From Paractinoplanes lichenicola (GTDB taxonomy: Bacteria > Actinomycetota > Actinomycetes > Mycobacteriales > Micromonosporaceae): a stretch of 64,000 nt of DNA. The translations under genes were made by a program, and so were the position numbers. The stretch covers positions 1 through 64,000 of the forward strand of contig NZ_JAENHO010000024.1 in NCBI RefSeq assembly GCF_016785085.1, given 5' to 3'. The notes beneath the pieces are model-generated. The model saw nothing but the letters and a program-made list of their open reading frames with translations. It did not search any database and was not told the origin of the DNA. This document shows positions 8,593 through 16,329 of the stretch, one piece after another; positions within the stretch are counted from its first letter, which is position 1; the number at the start of each line of letters is the position of its first letter.

Positions 8593-9731
8593 TGCGGCTC
8601 ACCGGCGCCGATTACGACGAGGTCGACGGCCGGCTCGCCGCCCACGACGCGTTCCTCGCGGCGCGCTACCCGGGCGAGCGGGCCGACCGGCAGCCCGTGC
8701 ACACCGTCTACATCCCGGCCGACCGCCTCGACGGCTTCCGCGAGTGGGGCGACGAGGCGCTGCGGGCGATGGACGAGCACGACTTCCCGTGGTCGGTGCC
8801 GGGTGTCCGCGAGAAGCTGGCCCGCGAGCCGATCGAGGACTTACGGGTCGACTTCGAGGACGGATACGGCGTCCGCGACGACGACCAGGAGGACGCCGCG
8901 GTCCGCAAGGCGGCGGAGATCCTGCGCGCCGGCGACCGCCCGCCCTTCCTCGGCCTGCGCGTGAAGTCGCTCGAAGCCACCACGCGCCGCCGATCGCTGC
9001 GCACGCTCGACCTGTTCCTCTCGTCCTATCAGGACGACCAGTTCATGCTCACCCTGCCCAAGGTGAGCGGCGCCGAGCAGGTGGCCACGTTCGCCGCGCT
9101 GCTCGACAAGCTGGAGCACGCCTACGGTCTGGCCCACGGAACGCTCCGCTTCGAGATCCAGATCGAGCTGCCGTCGGCCGTGCTCGCCGCCGACGGCACC
9201 GCCACCGTCACCCGCCTGCTCACCGCCGCCGCCGGCCGCTGCACCGGCCTGCACTACGGCACGTACGACTACAGCGCCGCCGCCGGCATCGCCGCCGCGT
9301 ATCAGGCGATGGACCACCCGGTCGCCGACCACGCCAAGGCCGTCATGCAGGCCGCCGCCGCCCAGACCGGCGTCCGCCTCTCCGACGGCTCCACCAACAT
9401 CCTGCCCGTCGGTTCGCGCACCGAGGTGCAGGAGGCGTGGACGATCCACCACCGCCTGGTCGCCCGCTCCCTCGAACGCGGCTTCTACCAGGGCTGGGAC
9501 CTCCACCCGGCCCAACTGCCGACCCGCTACGCCGCCACCTATGCCTTTTTCCGCGAGGGCCGCGACATCGCCGTCACCCGCCTGCAGCGCTACCTCGCCC
9601 GCGCCGACAGCGGCATCGCCGACGAGCCCGCCACCGCCCGCGCCCTCGCCTCCTACCTGCTCCGCGGCCTCAACTGCGGCGCCCTCGAGGATGCCGTCTT
9701 CACCCGGGAACAGCTGCTCGAGTTCCTTTAA
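8592..9731 (+). CDS. DUF6986 / HpcH-HpaI-type aldolase-like protein
   Basis: 379-residue protein of a family often found directly after malate synthase in actinomycetes. It resembles citrate-lyase-beta/HpcH TIM barrels: PIEDLRVDFEDGYG, LGLRVKSLE, FMLTLPKVSGAEQV, RFEIQIELPSAV and GLHYGTYDYSAA, where acidic residues would bind Mg2+. The reaction is unknown; cleavage or formation of an acyl-CoA or hydroxy acid near glyoxylate metabolism is a reasonable guess. The ATG at 8592 is the third copy of a repeated TGATG start, so translation likely depends on reinitiation from aceB through two 12-codon frames. Confidence 0.75.
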   Translation: MRLTGADYDEVDGRLAAHDAFLAARYPGERADRQPVHTVYIPADRLDGFREWGDEALRAMDEHDFPWSVPGVREKLAREPIEDLRVDFEDGYGVRDDDQEDAAVRKAAEILRAGDRPPFLGLRVKSLEATTRRRSLRTLDLFLSSYQDDQFMLTLPKVSGAEQVATFAALLDKLEHAYGLAHGTLRFEIQIELPSAVLAADGTATVTRLLTAAAGRCTGLHYGTYDYSAAAGIAAAYQAMDHPVADHAKAVMQAAAAQTGVRLSDGSTNILPVGSRTEVQEAWTIHHRLVARSLERGFYQGWDLHPAQLPTRYAATYAFFREGRDIAVTRLQRYLARADSGIADEPATARALASYLLRGLNCGALEDAVFTREQLLEFL

Positions 9732-9866
9732 CACCAATGCCCCCGTACGAGTCGTCGGGCGGAACAACCGCACCATCGCGAACCCGGCGCGCCTCGCGGC
9801 CCCGACTTTGGTCACGGCCATAGCGCGCCCTCCGGCCGTGGCGGTGGCTCACGTGTGGGCTGCCGG

Positions 9867-10462
9867 TCAAGCCGCCGACCAGAACCGGGCCAGCACAGTG
9901 TTGAACGCGTCGGGTTGTCCGCGCTGCGGTTCGTGGGCCGCGCCCGGAATCCGGGTCAGCTCGGCGTCGATCCGGTCGGCGGTCGAGGTGCAGACGGCTC
10001 GCATCAAGTCGGCCATCCCCGGCAGGTCGCCAGTGGGAAGGAGATCCCAACCGCGGCAACCGTGTGCGCACAAGGCTCGACCATCACCAGCGACCGCACC
10101 AGATCGGGCCGAGCCGCAGCAGCCAGCATCGCCACCGTGCCCCCGTAGGAGTGCCCCACCAGGTGAACACCGCGCGGCCCCGCGCCCGACATCAACACGA
10201 GGAGATCAACGGCGTCGACCGCATAGTCACTGGTGATCTCCAGACCATGATCGTCGCCGACGGACGAATCGTTGGCCTGACTTCGATCCAGGTCCGGGCT
10301 GTCGCCGAAACCACGCCGGTCCGGCAGCAGAATCCGGCGGCTTCGAGCGAGCGCCCGCTGAAACTCGAACGCCCGCAACGCCCAAGAAAACGTCCCGTGC
10401 ACGAGAACCGCCGGCGCCGCCGACGCCGGCCCGTCCCATTCGTTCACGTGGATCGGTCGCAT
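9867..10462 (-). pseudogene. Alpha/beta hydrolase, frameshifted and internally deleted
   Basis: The N-terminal part (10462 down to about 10020) reads MRPIHVNEWDGPASAAPAVL, with the oxyanion segment VHGTFSW and the nucleophile elbow VGHSYGGT. It then runs into a stop. The C-terminal part, with the catalytic His in IPGAAHEPQRGQPDAF, is in another frame and ends at 9867. Together they give about 200 residues instead of the usual 260-280, and the lid region between the nucleophile and the acid is missing. This fits a deletion that also shifted frame. A non-functional relic is most likely. Confidence 0.75.
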
Positions 10463-10590
10463 TACCGCACGCTAACCAACGTCCGCGGTGCAGGCGTGCC
10501 CGGCCAGACCAACACCACCACCCGGCCTGCGGAAGTGAAGAGCCCCGCCCGATCCGGTGGCGGGGCCGCCGCGGACAGTGCGAGCATGCC

Positions 10591-11562
10591 GTGGTGATCG
10601 TCTGGACGCGGCCGCTGCACGTACGGTCGGAAGCGGTCGCGGTGTCGCCGGACGCGCTGATCGTGGCCGAGCGACTCACGCGTCTGGTGCGGCTCGACCC
10701 GCGCACCGGCGACCAACTGTGGGAGCAACGCGTCGAGGACTGCTGGGGAACGGTCGTCCGCGCGGGTGACCGGTGCTTGTATCTGAGCCAAACGGGCATC
10801 CTGCGCTGCTTCGATCTCGGCACCGGCGACCCGCTGTGGTCGGTCGGCGGCCTGCGGGAGCGGCGTTACGTCACCGTCAGCGGCAGCGCTGTCTTCGTCG
10901 GTGGCTGGCGCGGCTACCACCCGTTGGAGCGGCTGTCACTCGTCGACGGCTCGTCCCTGCCGTTGCCGAGCCCGGTTTCCGGCCGCCTCTCGTGGCCGGT
11001 GTCGATTCCTGGCCATCAAGCGGTTCTGGTCGCCGCCTCCGAGAAATCCGCCCTGTACGTCGTCTCCGGAACCGGCATCCGCCAGTTTGAGCACCCGCTG
11101 GAGGACTTCCGGCTGAGCCATACCGGCGACGGCGGCCGCATCACGTTCGTTGCCGGCTCCCGGACGGTCATGGATTTCACCCTGGAGTCAGGCGTCCGCT
11201 TGCTGTGGCGGAACGACCGTGACCTGGCCCCGGCCCACCGGCCGATGCTCGACGGCGACACGCTCTGGCTGGTGGACGACGCCGGGCTCGCCGTGGTCGG
11301 CCTGGCCGGCCGGACCGTCGCGCGACTGCGTCCGGGCCGGTTCCGTGCCGTCACGTTGCTGGCCGGCCGGCCGCTCGCGGTTGTGAAAGGCCGGCCAGGA
11401 GTCGTGTGGGCGGACCGGCCGGGGGATTACCGGGTGTGCCCACGCCAGGTTGACCGATTCTTCCCGGGTCACGGCGAGTTGATGCACGCCGTGGGCAAGG
11501 GCCATCTCGTCGCGTTGGACCGGTCAGGAATCGAGAAGCGGGTGGGCGGCGGTCGGTTCTAG
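10591..11562 (+). CDS. PQQ-like beta-propeller repeat protein
   Basis: 323 residues built from repeated beta-blade patterns such as LVRLDPRTGDQLWEQRV, GILRCFDLGTGDPLWSVGG and YHPLERLSLVDGSSLPLPSP. These are typical of the PQQ-like/WD-type propellers that use outer-strand Trp docking. No signal peptide, no catalytic PQQ ligands and no fused kinase domain are seen, so a cytoplasmic binding or scaffold role is likely. The GTG at 10591 follows the relic hydrolase in divergent orientation. Function unknown. Confidence 0.65.
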   Translation: MVIVWTRPLHVRSEAVAVSPDALIVAERLTRLVRLDPRTGDQLWEQRVEDCWGTVVRAGDRCLYLSQTGILRCFDLGTGDPLWSVGGLRERRYVTVSGSAVFVGGWRGYHPLERLSLVDGSSLPLPSPVSGRLSWPVSIPGHQAVLVAASEKSALYVVSGTGIRQFEHPLEDFRLSHTGDGGRITFVAGSRTVMDFTLESGVRLLWRNDRDLAPAHRPMLDGDTLWLVDDAGLAVVGLAGRTVARLRPGRFRAVTLLAGRPLAVVKGRPGVVWADRPGDYRVCPRQVDRFFPGHGELMHAVGKGHLVALDRSGIEKRVGGGRF

Positions 11563-11599
11563 CGTGGCCTGCGTGAACGAGACGACTGGGAGGTTCGGG

Positions 11600-11821
11600 A
11601 TGAAGACGTGGGTTCGGCAGGCGCATCGGTGGATGGCGGCTCTTTTCACGGTGACGGTGGTCGTGACGACCGTGGCCATCACCGTGGGTGGTGAGTCACT
11701 GTTGTGGGTTTCGTATACGCCGCTGTTGCCGCTGGGCATCTTGTTCTTCTCGGGTCTCTACCTCTACGTGCTGCCCTACCGCGCGAAGCGCCGTCACTTG
11801 GCGGGCAACCCGGTCACGTAG
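11600..11821 (+). CDS. Small two-helix membrane protein
   Basis: 73-residue protein with two predicted membrane helices (MAALFTVTVVVTTVAITVGG and LLPLGILFFSGLYLYVLPY) and a basic tail RAKRRH. The ATG at 11600 has GGGAGG 6 nt upstream. It sits 37 bp after the propeller gene, so the two may be cotranscribed. Its last 28 bases overlap the end of the convergent TfoX-N gene. Function unknown. Confidence 0.6.
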   Translation: MKTWVRQAHRWMAALFTVTVVVTTVAITVGGESLLWVSYTPLLPLGILFFSGLYLYVLPYRAKRRHLAGNPVT

Positions 11822-12117
11822 TCGAGCGCCTCGGCCAGCCAGGAGTCGAGGGCGGCGTCGTCGAGGTGGTCGCCGGCGACGAGGAGCCAGCTTTTCATCA
11901 CGCGGCCGTTGCCCTCGAACGGGCGGACGCCGGGGCGGCTCATGGCGGCCTCGACCTCGGGCACGCCGAGCCGCACGATCAGCGCGTCGCCGGTCACGCC
12001 GACGGTCATGTTGCCGTTCGTGAAGAAGGCCAGGCCGCCGAACATCTTGCGTTCGGTGACGGCCGGGTCGGTGAGGCGGTCGCGCAGGCGTTGGGCCAGC
12101 ACCTCGTCGTATGCCAT
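11794..12117 (-). CDS. TfoX N-terminal domain protein
   Basis: 107-residue stand-alone TfoX N-domain: RKMFGGLAFFTNGNMTVGV, LIVRLGVPEVEAAM, and RPFEGNGRVMKSWLLVAGD. In actinomycetes this small form is common and not linked to competence; its role is unknown. It lies 9 bp downstream of the DHFR-like gene, so it is probably the last gene of the allB-alc-DHFR-like transcript. Confidence 0.85.
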   Translation of the reverse strand: MAYDEVLAQRLRDRLTDPAVTERKMFGGLAFFTNGNMTVGVTGDALIVRLGVPEVEAAMSRPGVRPFEGNGRVMKSWLLVAGDHLDDAALDSWLAEALDYVTGLPAK

Positions 12118-12126
12118 GGCGGAAAG

Positions 12127-12708
12127 CTACCGCAGCACCTGGTACGTCAGGTGGGTCACCGCGCGGCCGGCCACGATCGCCGGGTCGGAGAGGCGTACGG
12201 GGGTGTCGCCGAGCGCGTCGAAATAGCGGGTGCCCCGGCCCAGCAGCACCGGCACCAGCGACACCACGATCTCGTCGAGCACCTTGGCGGCCAGGTATTG
12301 CCGGATCAGGCTCGGGGTGGCCACGACGACGTCGCGGTCGCCGGCCGCCGCCCGGGCCGCCTCGAGCGCGACGAGGGCGTCGTCGTGGAACGTCGTGCCG
12401 GGCCGGGGCCAGCCGTCGGGCACGGAGTGGCTGACCACGAAGACGGGACAGCCGACCGGGTGCCGGCCACCCCAGCCCTGGGCCAGGTCGAAGTTGCGGC
12501 GGCCGGTGAGCAGCGCGCCGATGCGGCCGCCCGCGAAGACCGGGCGCAGGAACTCCGCGCTGGCCTCGCTGACCCGGAACTCGCCTCCACTAAATGGCAT
12601 AACGACGTCGCCGTTGAAATACCAGCCGAAGAGCTCGTCGACACCGTCGTTCTCGTCGGCGACGAAACCGTCGAGGGACATGGACATTTCCGCGATGAGT
12701 TTGGTCAT
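12127..12708 (-). CDS. Dihydrofolate reductase-family (RibD C-terminal) protein
   Basis: 193-residue RibD-C/DHFR-like fold protein. It starts MTKLIAEMSMSLDGFVADEN, with GGRIGALLTGRRNFD, PVFVVSHSVPDG and VVVATPSLIRQYLAAKVLDE following. Such stand-alone proteins are common in actinomycetes and usually unassigned; they are neither the folate enzyme FolA nor proven RibD. The ATG at 12708 is chosen because the family N-terminus begins there. It starts 19 bp after the alc stop and may be cotranscribed. Confidence 0.82.
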   Translation of the reverse strand: MTKLIAEMSMSLDGFVADENDGVDELFGWYFNGDVVMPFSGGEFRVSEASAEFLRPVFAGGRIGALLTGRRNFDLAQGWGGRHPVGCPVFVVSHSVPDGWPRPGTTFHDDALVALEAARAAAGDRDVVVATPSLIRQYLAAKVLDEIVVSLVPVLLGRGTRYFDALGDTPVRLSDPAIVAGRAVTHLTYQVLR

Positions 12709-12727
12709 GCCCGGTGGTCGGAGCGGG

Positions 12728-13717
12728 TCAGCCGGTTTCGACATGACGGCGGAACTGGTTTTCGAGGAAACCCTCGACCGGCCGTCCGTGCAGGCGCAGC
12801 CGGGCCATGCCGCCGTCGGGATAGATGTCGAGCCGGGCCGCGGCGGCGACGCGACCGGGTCGTACGGGGAAGCGGTGTGGGGTGTCGGGACGCAGGGCGG
12901 TACGGGGCAGGATGTCGAACCACTCGACGCCGTCCTCGGTGCCGCGGACGGTGGCCCAACCGGGGGCGTTGCCCTTGAAGTGGGTGGTGTCGAGGTCGAC
13001 CAGCGCGATCTCGGCCGGGGCGGCCAGCCGGACCGTCAGCCAGTCGTTGGCGTCGTCGCGGCGGCGGGACGTCTCCCAGCCGTCGCCCATGTGCTGGGCC
13101 AGGCCGGGCATCAGCATGTTCTCCGGGTGGCCGTAGAACATGTTGCTGCACTCGGTGATCCGCGCCCCGTGGGCGAGGGCGGCCACGTCGACGACCTCGG
13201 GCAGCAGCCGCGGATCGGGGACGACCGTGCCGTGCACCCGCAGCCGGGCGACGCCACCGTCCGGGAAGATCGTCAGCCGTACGTGGGTGAACCGCCGGTC
13301 GCTCGTGACGGGGAACAGGTTGCGGCTGTCGCCCGCGAGCGGGGATTTCGGCACCAGCGGCGTCCACTCGGCGGCGGCCAGCTCGGCCGGGGCCGGATAG
13401 CCCTCGGCGGCCAGCCCGTCGATCGCCGCGTGGGGCGGATAGTTGCCGGTGAAGAAGGCCGTGTCGACGTCGACGCCGCGGATCACGCCGGGCGCGCCGA
13501 GCCGGACGATCGCCACGTCGTGACCCGGCTCGCGGCGCCGGCGGGTCTCCCACCCGTCGTACACCTGGCCCTTGTGGTCGAAGGTGCGCGGCGCGAAGAC
13601 CGGCGGGGCCGGAAGCACGAGGTGGTCGGCCGCCGCGAAGAACTCGTCGTCGGCGTGGACGACGCCGCCGCCGAGCGCGCGCGAGGCCAGATCGGGCAGC
13701 GTGGCGAAATCCTCCAT
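12728..13717 (-). CDS. alc: Allantoicase
   Basis: Hydrolyses allantoate to ureidoglycolate and urea. The 329-residue protein shows the family's two homologous beta domains, with repeated motifs VYDGWETRRRR and GDGWETSRRR, FFTGNYPPHAAIDG and THFKGNAPGWATVRG, and LTIFPDGGVARLR and LDIYPDGGMARLR. The ATG at 13717 overlaps the allB stop (TGATG), so the pair is translationally coupled. It acts directly after allantoinase. Confidence 0.95.
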   Translation of the reverse strand: MEDFATLPDLASRALGGGVVHADDEFFAAADHLVLPAPPVFAPRTFDHKGQVYDGWETRRRREPGHDVAIVRLGAPGVIRGVDVDTAFFTGNYPPHAAIDGLAAEGYPAPAELAAAEWTPLVPKSPLAGDSRNLFPVTSDRRFTHVRLTIFPDGGVARLRVHGTVVPDPRLLPEVVDVAALAHGARITECSNMFYGHPENMLMPGLAQHMGDGWETSRRRDDANDWLTVRLAAPAEIALVDLDTTHFKGNAPGWATVRGTEDGVEWFDILPRTALRPDTPHRFPVRPGRVAAAARLDIYPDGGMARLRLHGRPVEGFLENQFRRHVETG

Positions 13718-15033
13718 CAGGCGTCCTTCCGCGTCAGGAACCGTCCCCGTGCCACGTCGCCGGTCACGGCGTGCCCGCGCAGCCAGGTGGTGCGCACGAC
13801 ACCCGAGAGCTTGCGGCCCGCGTACGGCGTCACGGGGTTTTTGTGATGCAGCCGGGCCGGCTCGACGACGAACGTCTCCTCCGGGTCGAACGCGACCAGG
13901 TCGGCGTCGGCGCCCACCTCGATGCGGCCTTTGGCGCGCAGCCCGACCAGGTCGGCCGGGCGGCGCGCCATCCAGTCGACCACGTCGGCCAGCGCGTGAC
14001 CCCGGGCTCGGGCCGATGTCCAGATCACCGGCAGGCCCAGCTGCACCGACGCGATGCCGCCCCAGGCCGCCGCGAAGTCGCCGGTGTCGCGTTTCTTGAG
14101 CTCGGGCGTGCAGGGGGAGTGGTCGCTGACGACGCAGGTGATCAGCCCGTCGGCCAGGGCCTGCCAGAGCAGGTCGGCGTTGGCCGCGTCGCGGATGGGC
14201 GGGCAGCACTTGAACTCGGTCGCGCCCGCGGGGATGTGGTCGGCGTCGAGGGTCAGATAGTGCGGGCAGGTCTCGGCGGTGACCGGCAGGCCCTCGGCGC
14301 GGGCGGCCGCGATCAGTGGGAGGGCTGTGGCCGCCGAGAGATGCAGGATGTGGACCCGGCTGCCGGTCCGGCGGGCGGCGTCGACGGCCGTGGCGACCGC
14401 GGCGTGCTCGGCCTCGACCGGCCGCGACGCGAGGAACTCCGCGTAGGTCGCCTCGCCGGGCAAATCGCCCAAATAGTCAGGGTCTTCGGCATGGACAACA
14501 AATAGGACATTTCGCACGGCGATCATCGCGGCGGCCAACTGAGGCGCAGACAACGGCGGAAATTCCGGCACACCCGAATCGGCCAGGAAAGCCTTGAAAC
14601 CGAAGACTCCAGCATCGTGCAGAGCCGGCAGCGAGGCGGAATTGCCGGGGATGGCCCCACCCCAGAACCCGACGTCGACGAAGGTCTGCCCCTCGGCCGC
14701 CGCCTGTTTGACCCGCAGCGCAGCGACGTCGACGGTCGGCGGCAGGCTGTTGAGCGGCATGTCGATGATCGCCGTGACGCCCCCGGCCGCCGCCGCCCGG
14801 GTGGCCGAGGCGAACCCCTCCCACTCCGTACGCCCCGGCTCGTTCACATGCACATGCGTGTCGACCAGGCCCGGCAGCAGCGCGGTCTCGCCCAGGTCGG
14901 TGTCGACCTCGGTGTCGAAGACGTCGTCGTAACCCCCGACGGCCACGATCGTGCCGCCCTCGATCGCCACGGCGGCCGCACACTCGCCGCCACCCGTGAC
15001 CGCCCGTCTCGACCGCAGAACCAGCTCGACCAT
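13717..15033 (-). CDS. allB: Allantoinase
   Basis: Hydrolyses the allantoin ring to allantoate at a dinuclear metal site. 438 residues with the amidohydrolase ligands: DTHVHVNEPGRTEWEGF (His pair), the carbamylated Lys in GVFGFKAFLADSG, FVVHAEDPDY, VHILHLSAATAL, ETCPHYLTLDADHI and VVSDHSPC (Asp). The ATG at 15033 (MVELVLRSRRAV) is the natural start. The leader is expected to contain a very long hairpin (15044-15212). First gene of the allB-alc transcript. Confidence 0.96.
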   Translation of the reverse strand: MVELVLRSRRAVTGGGECAAAVAIEGGTIVAVGGYDDVFDTEVDTDLGETALLPGLVDTHVHVNEPGRTEWEGFASATRAAAAGGVTAIIDMPLNSLPPTVDVAALRVKQAAAEGQTFVDVGFWGGAIPGNSASLPALHDAGVFGFKAFLADSGVPEFPPLSAPQLAAAMIAVRNVLFVVHAEDPDYLGDLPGEATYAEFLASRPVEAEHAAVATAVDAARRTGSRVHILHLSAATALPLIAAARAEGLPVTAETCPHYLTLDADHIPAGATEFKCCPPIRDAANADLLWQALADGLITCVVSDHSPCTPELKKRDTGDFAAAWGGIASVQLGLPVIWTSARARGHALADVVDWMARRPADLVGLRAKGRIEVGADADLVAFDPEETFVVEPARLHHKNPVTPYAGRKLSGVVRTTWLRGHAVTGDVARGRFLTRKDA

Positions 15034-15043
15034 GGAGCCGACA

Positions 15044-15212
15044 CTAGCGCCTGTTTCGTGGCTGTGGCGGGGCTGCGGCAGGGCCCAGATCCCGCCTGGC
15101 GGCGTCCCGCGAAAACCCGGTTCCAACCCCGGGAGCCGGGCTTCCACGGGCCACCACCAGACGAAATCTGGACCCGGCCTCGCACCCACCCCAGCCACGA
15201 AACAGACGCTAG
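15044..15212 (-). repeat. Long imperfect inverted repeat upstream of allB
   Basis: Arms 15044-15124 and 15132-15212 (81 bp each) pair without gaps around a 7-nt loop; the outer ends are CTAG. By eye there are 19 mismatches. About 11 of them become G-U pairs if the minus strand (the allB leader) is RNA, against about 2 if the plus strand is RNA. It fills the gap between the divergent allB and GNAT-like genes. It could be a MITE-like insertion or a structured leader. Confidence 0.85.
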
Positions 15213-15232
15213 CCGTCGCGTATGACAGAAAG

Positions 15233-15967
15233 GTGGCTTGGACGACTTCGACGAGCGTGCGCGAATTCCTGGACGCGGCGGGCGGTTTCCTGCGGGCCCG
15301 GCCGATCGACCACACGATGCTGCTGACCGAGGCTGCCTATCTCGAGGCCGTCCCGACCGCCCGTGACCAGCTCTACGGCTGGTGGAGCGGTGGCGGCGCC
15401 TTCCTCCGGGCGCCCGGTCATGCGCCGATCGTCTCGCTGCTGCCCGACGAGGCGTGGGGGCCGCTCGCGGCGCTGCTGCCCGGCGTGACCGAGGTCGGCG
15501 TCGACGCGCGCTCGCTGCCGGGGGCGACCGCCGCCTGGCCCGGGCTCGGTGAACGGTTCCGGGTCTCGGTCTGCCGGGCGCGATCGCAGCCGGTGCCTGC
15601 CTCGGGACGGGCCCGCAAAGCCACGCCCGACGACCGTGACCTGCTGGTCGGCTGGTATCACGAGCTGATGGCGGCCAACCCGGGCGACCCGAGCGAGCTC
15701 GCCTACGTGGTCGACTTCCCCATCACGTACGGGGGCCTGATGCTCTGGGAAACCGAAGGCGAACCCACGGCGATGGCGAGCCGCACCCCGGTCATCGGTG
15801 GCGTGACCCGGGTCGGCGCCGCTTATGGCATCGACGCTGCAGCCGCTCTGGCCGCCGTCCGCGCCGAGGCCGCCACCGTCGCGTCCGATGTCCTGACGCT
15901 CACCACAGCCGAGGATTGTGCGCCCGTGCTCCAGCGGGTCACGCTGGGGACATGGACAAGCCCGTGA
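15233..15967 (+). CDS. Degenerate GNAT-like acetyltransferase
   Basis: 244 residues resembling a family of actinomycete GNAT proteins in the N-terminal and central parts (MLLTEAAYLEAVPTAR, ATPDDRDLLVGWYHELMA, ETEGEPTAMASRTPVIGGV). The acetyl-CoA loop expected right after TRVGAAY, an R/QxxGxG/A motif, is absent; an Ala-rich stretch and a different tail follow. It may be inactive or rearranged. The start is uncertain (GTG 15233 or 15257). Its end overlaps the cupin start by 16 bases. Confidence 0.55.
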   Translation: MAWTTSTSVREFLDAAGGFLRARPIDHTMLLTEAAYLEAVPTARDQLYGWWSGGGAFLRAPGHAPIVSLLPDEAWGPLAALLPGVTEVGVDARSLPGATAAWPGLGERFRVSVCRARSQPVPASGRARKATPDDRDLLVGWYHELMAANPGDPSELAYVVDFPITYGGLMLWETEGEPTAMASRTPVIGGVTRVGAAYGIDAAAALAAVRAEAATVASDVLTLTTAEDCAPVLQRVTLGTWTSP

Positions 15968-16329
15968 ACATCCAGGCCGCCCTGGCCAGTTTTGACGAGG
16001 TCTACAGCCCGCGGATCGTGACGCGGATGAACGACTACGACGTGCGGATCGCCCACGTGAAGGGGGAGCACGTCTGGCACGTCCACGAGCACACCGACGA
16101 GTTCTTCCTGGTGCTCGACGGTCGCTTCGACATCGAGCTGCGCGGCCGCGAGACGGTGACGCTCGGCCCCGGCGACGTGTTCGTGGTGCCCGCGGGGGTG
16201 GAGCACAAGCCGTCCTCGCCGGGCGGGTCGATCCTGATGTTCGAGCCGTCCGGCACCGCGACGACCGGCGACCGGCACGAGGGCGAGATCCCGGATCACG
16301 TGCACAGCACGACCGGCCAGGAGCTATGA
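15952..16329 (+). CDS. Single-domain cupin protein
   Basis: 125-residue cupin. Metal motif 1 is WHVHEHTDEFFLVLDG (His, His and Glu) and motif 2 is LGPGDVFVVPAGVEHKP. The substrate is unknown. Although it sits near allB and alc, it is too short to be the two-cupin ureidoglycine aminohydrolase, so a purine role is not supported. The ATG at 15952 lies within the preceding gene. The last six bases overlap the convergent gene's end. Confidence 0.8.
   Translation: MDKPVNIQAALASFDEVYSPRIVTRMNDYDVRIAHVKGEHVWHVHEHTDEFFLVLDGRFDIELRGRETVTLGPGDVFVVPAGVEHKPSSPGGSILMFEPSGTATTGDRHEGEIPDHVHSTTGQEL

Larger units (their letters stand above)
8514..8627 (+). repeat. Triplicated 38-bp start cassette (TGATG units)
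   Basis: Units at 8514-8551 and 8552-8589 differ only near their ends, and the true gene start at 8590-8627 is a diverged third copy. Each unit begins with TGATG, that is, a stop overlapping the next ATG, followed by CGGCTCACCGGCGC. Because 38 is not a multiple of 3, each start falls in a new frame, giving a chain of stop-start overlaps between aceB and the downstream gene. Confidence 0.95.

Noticed and set aside
15952..16329. Cupin as ureidoglycine aminohydrolase or ureidoglycolate lyase
   Set aside because: Too short and with generic cupin motifs; nearness to allB is not enough.
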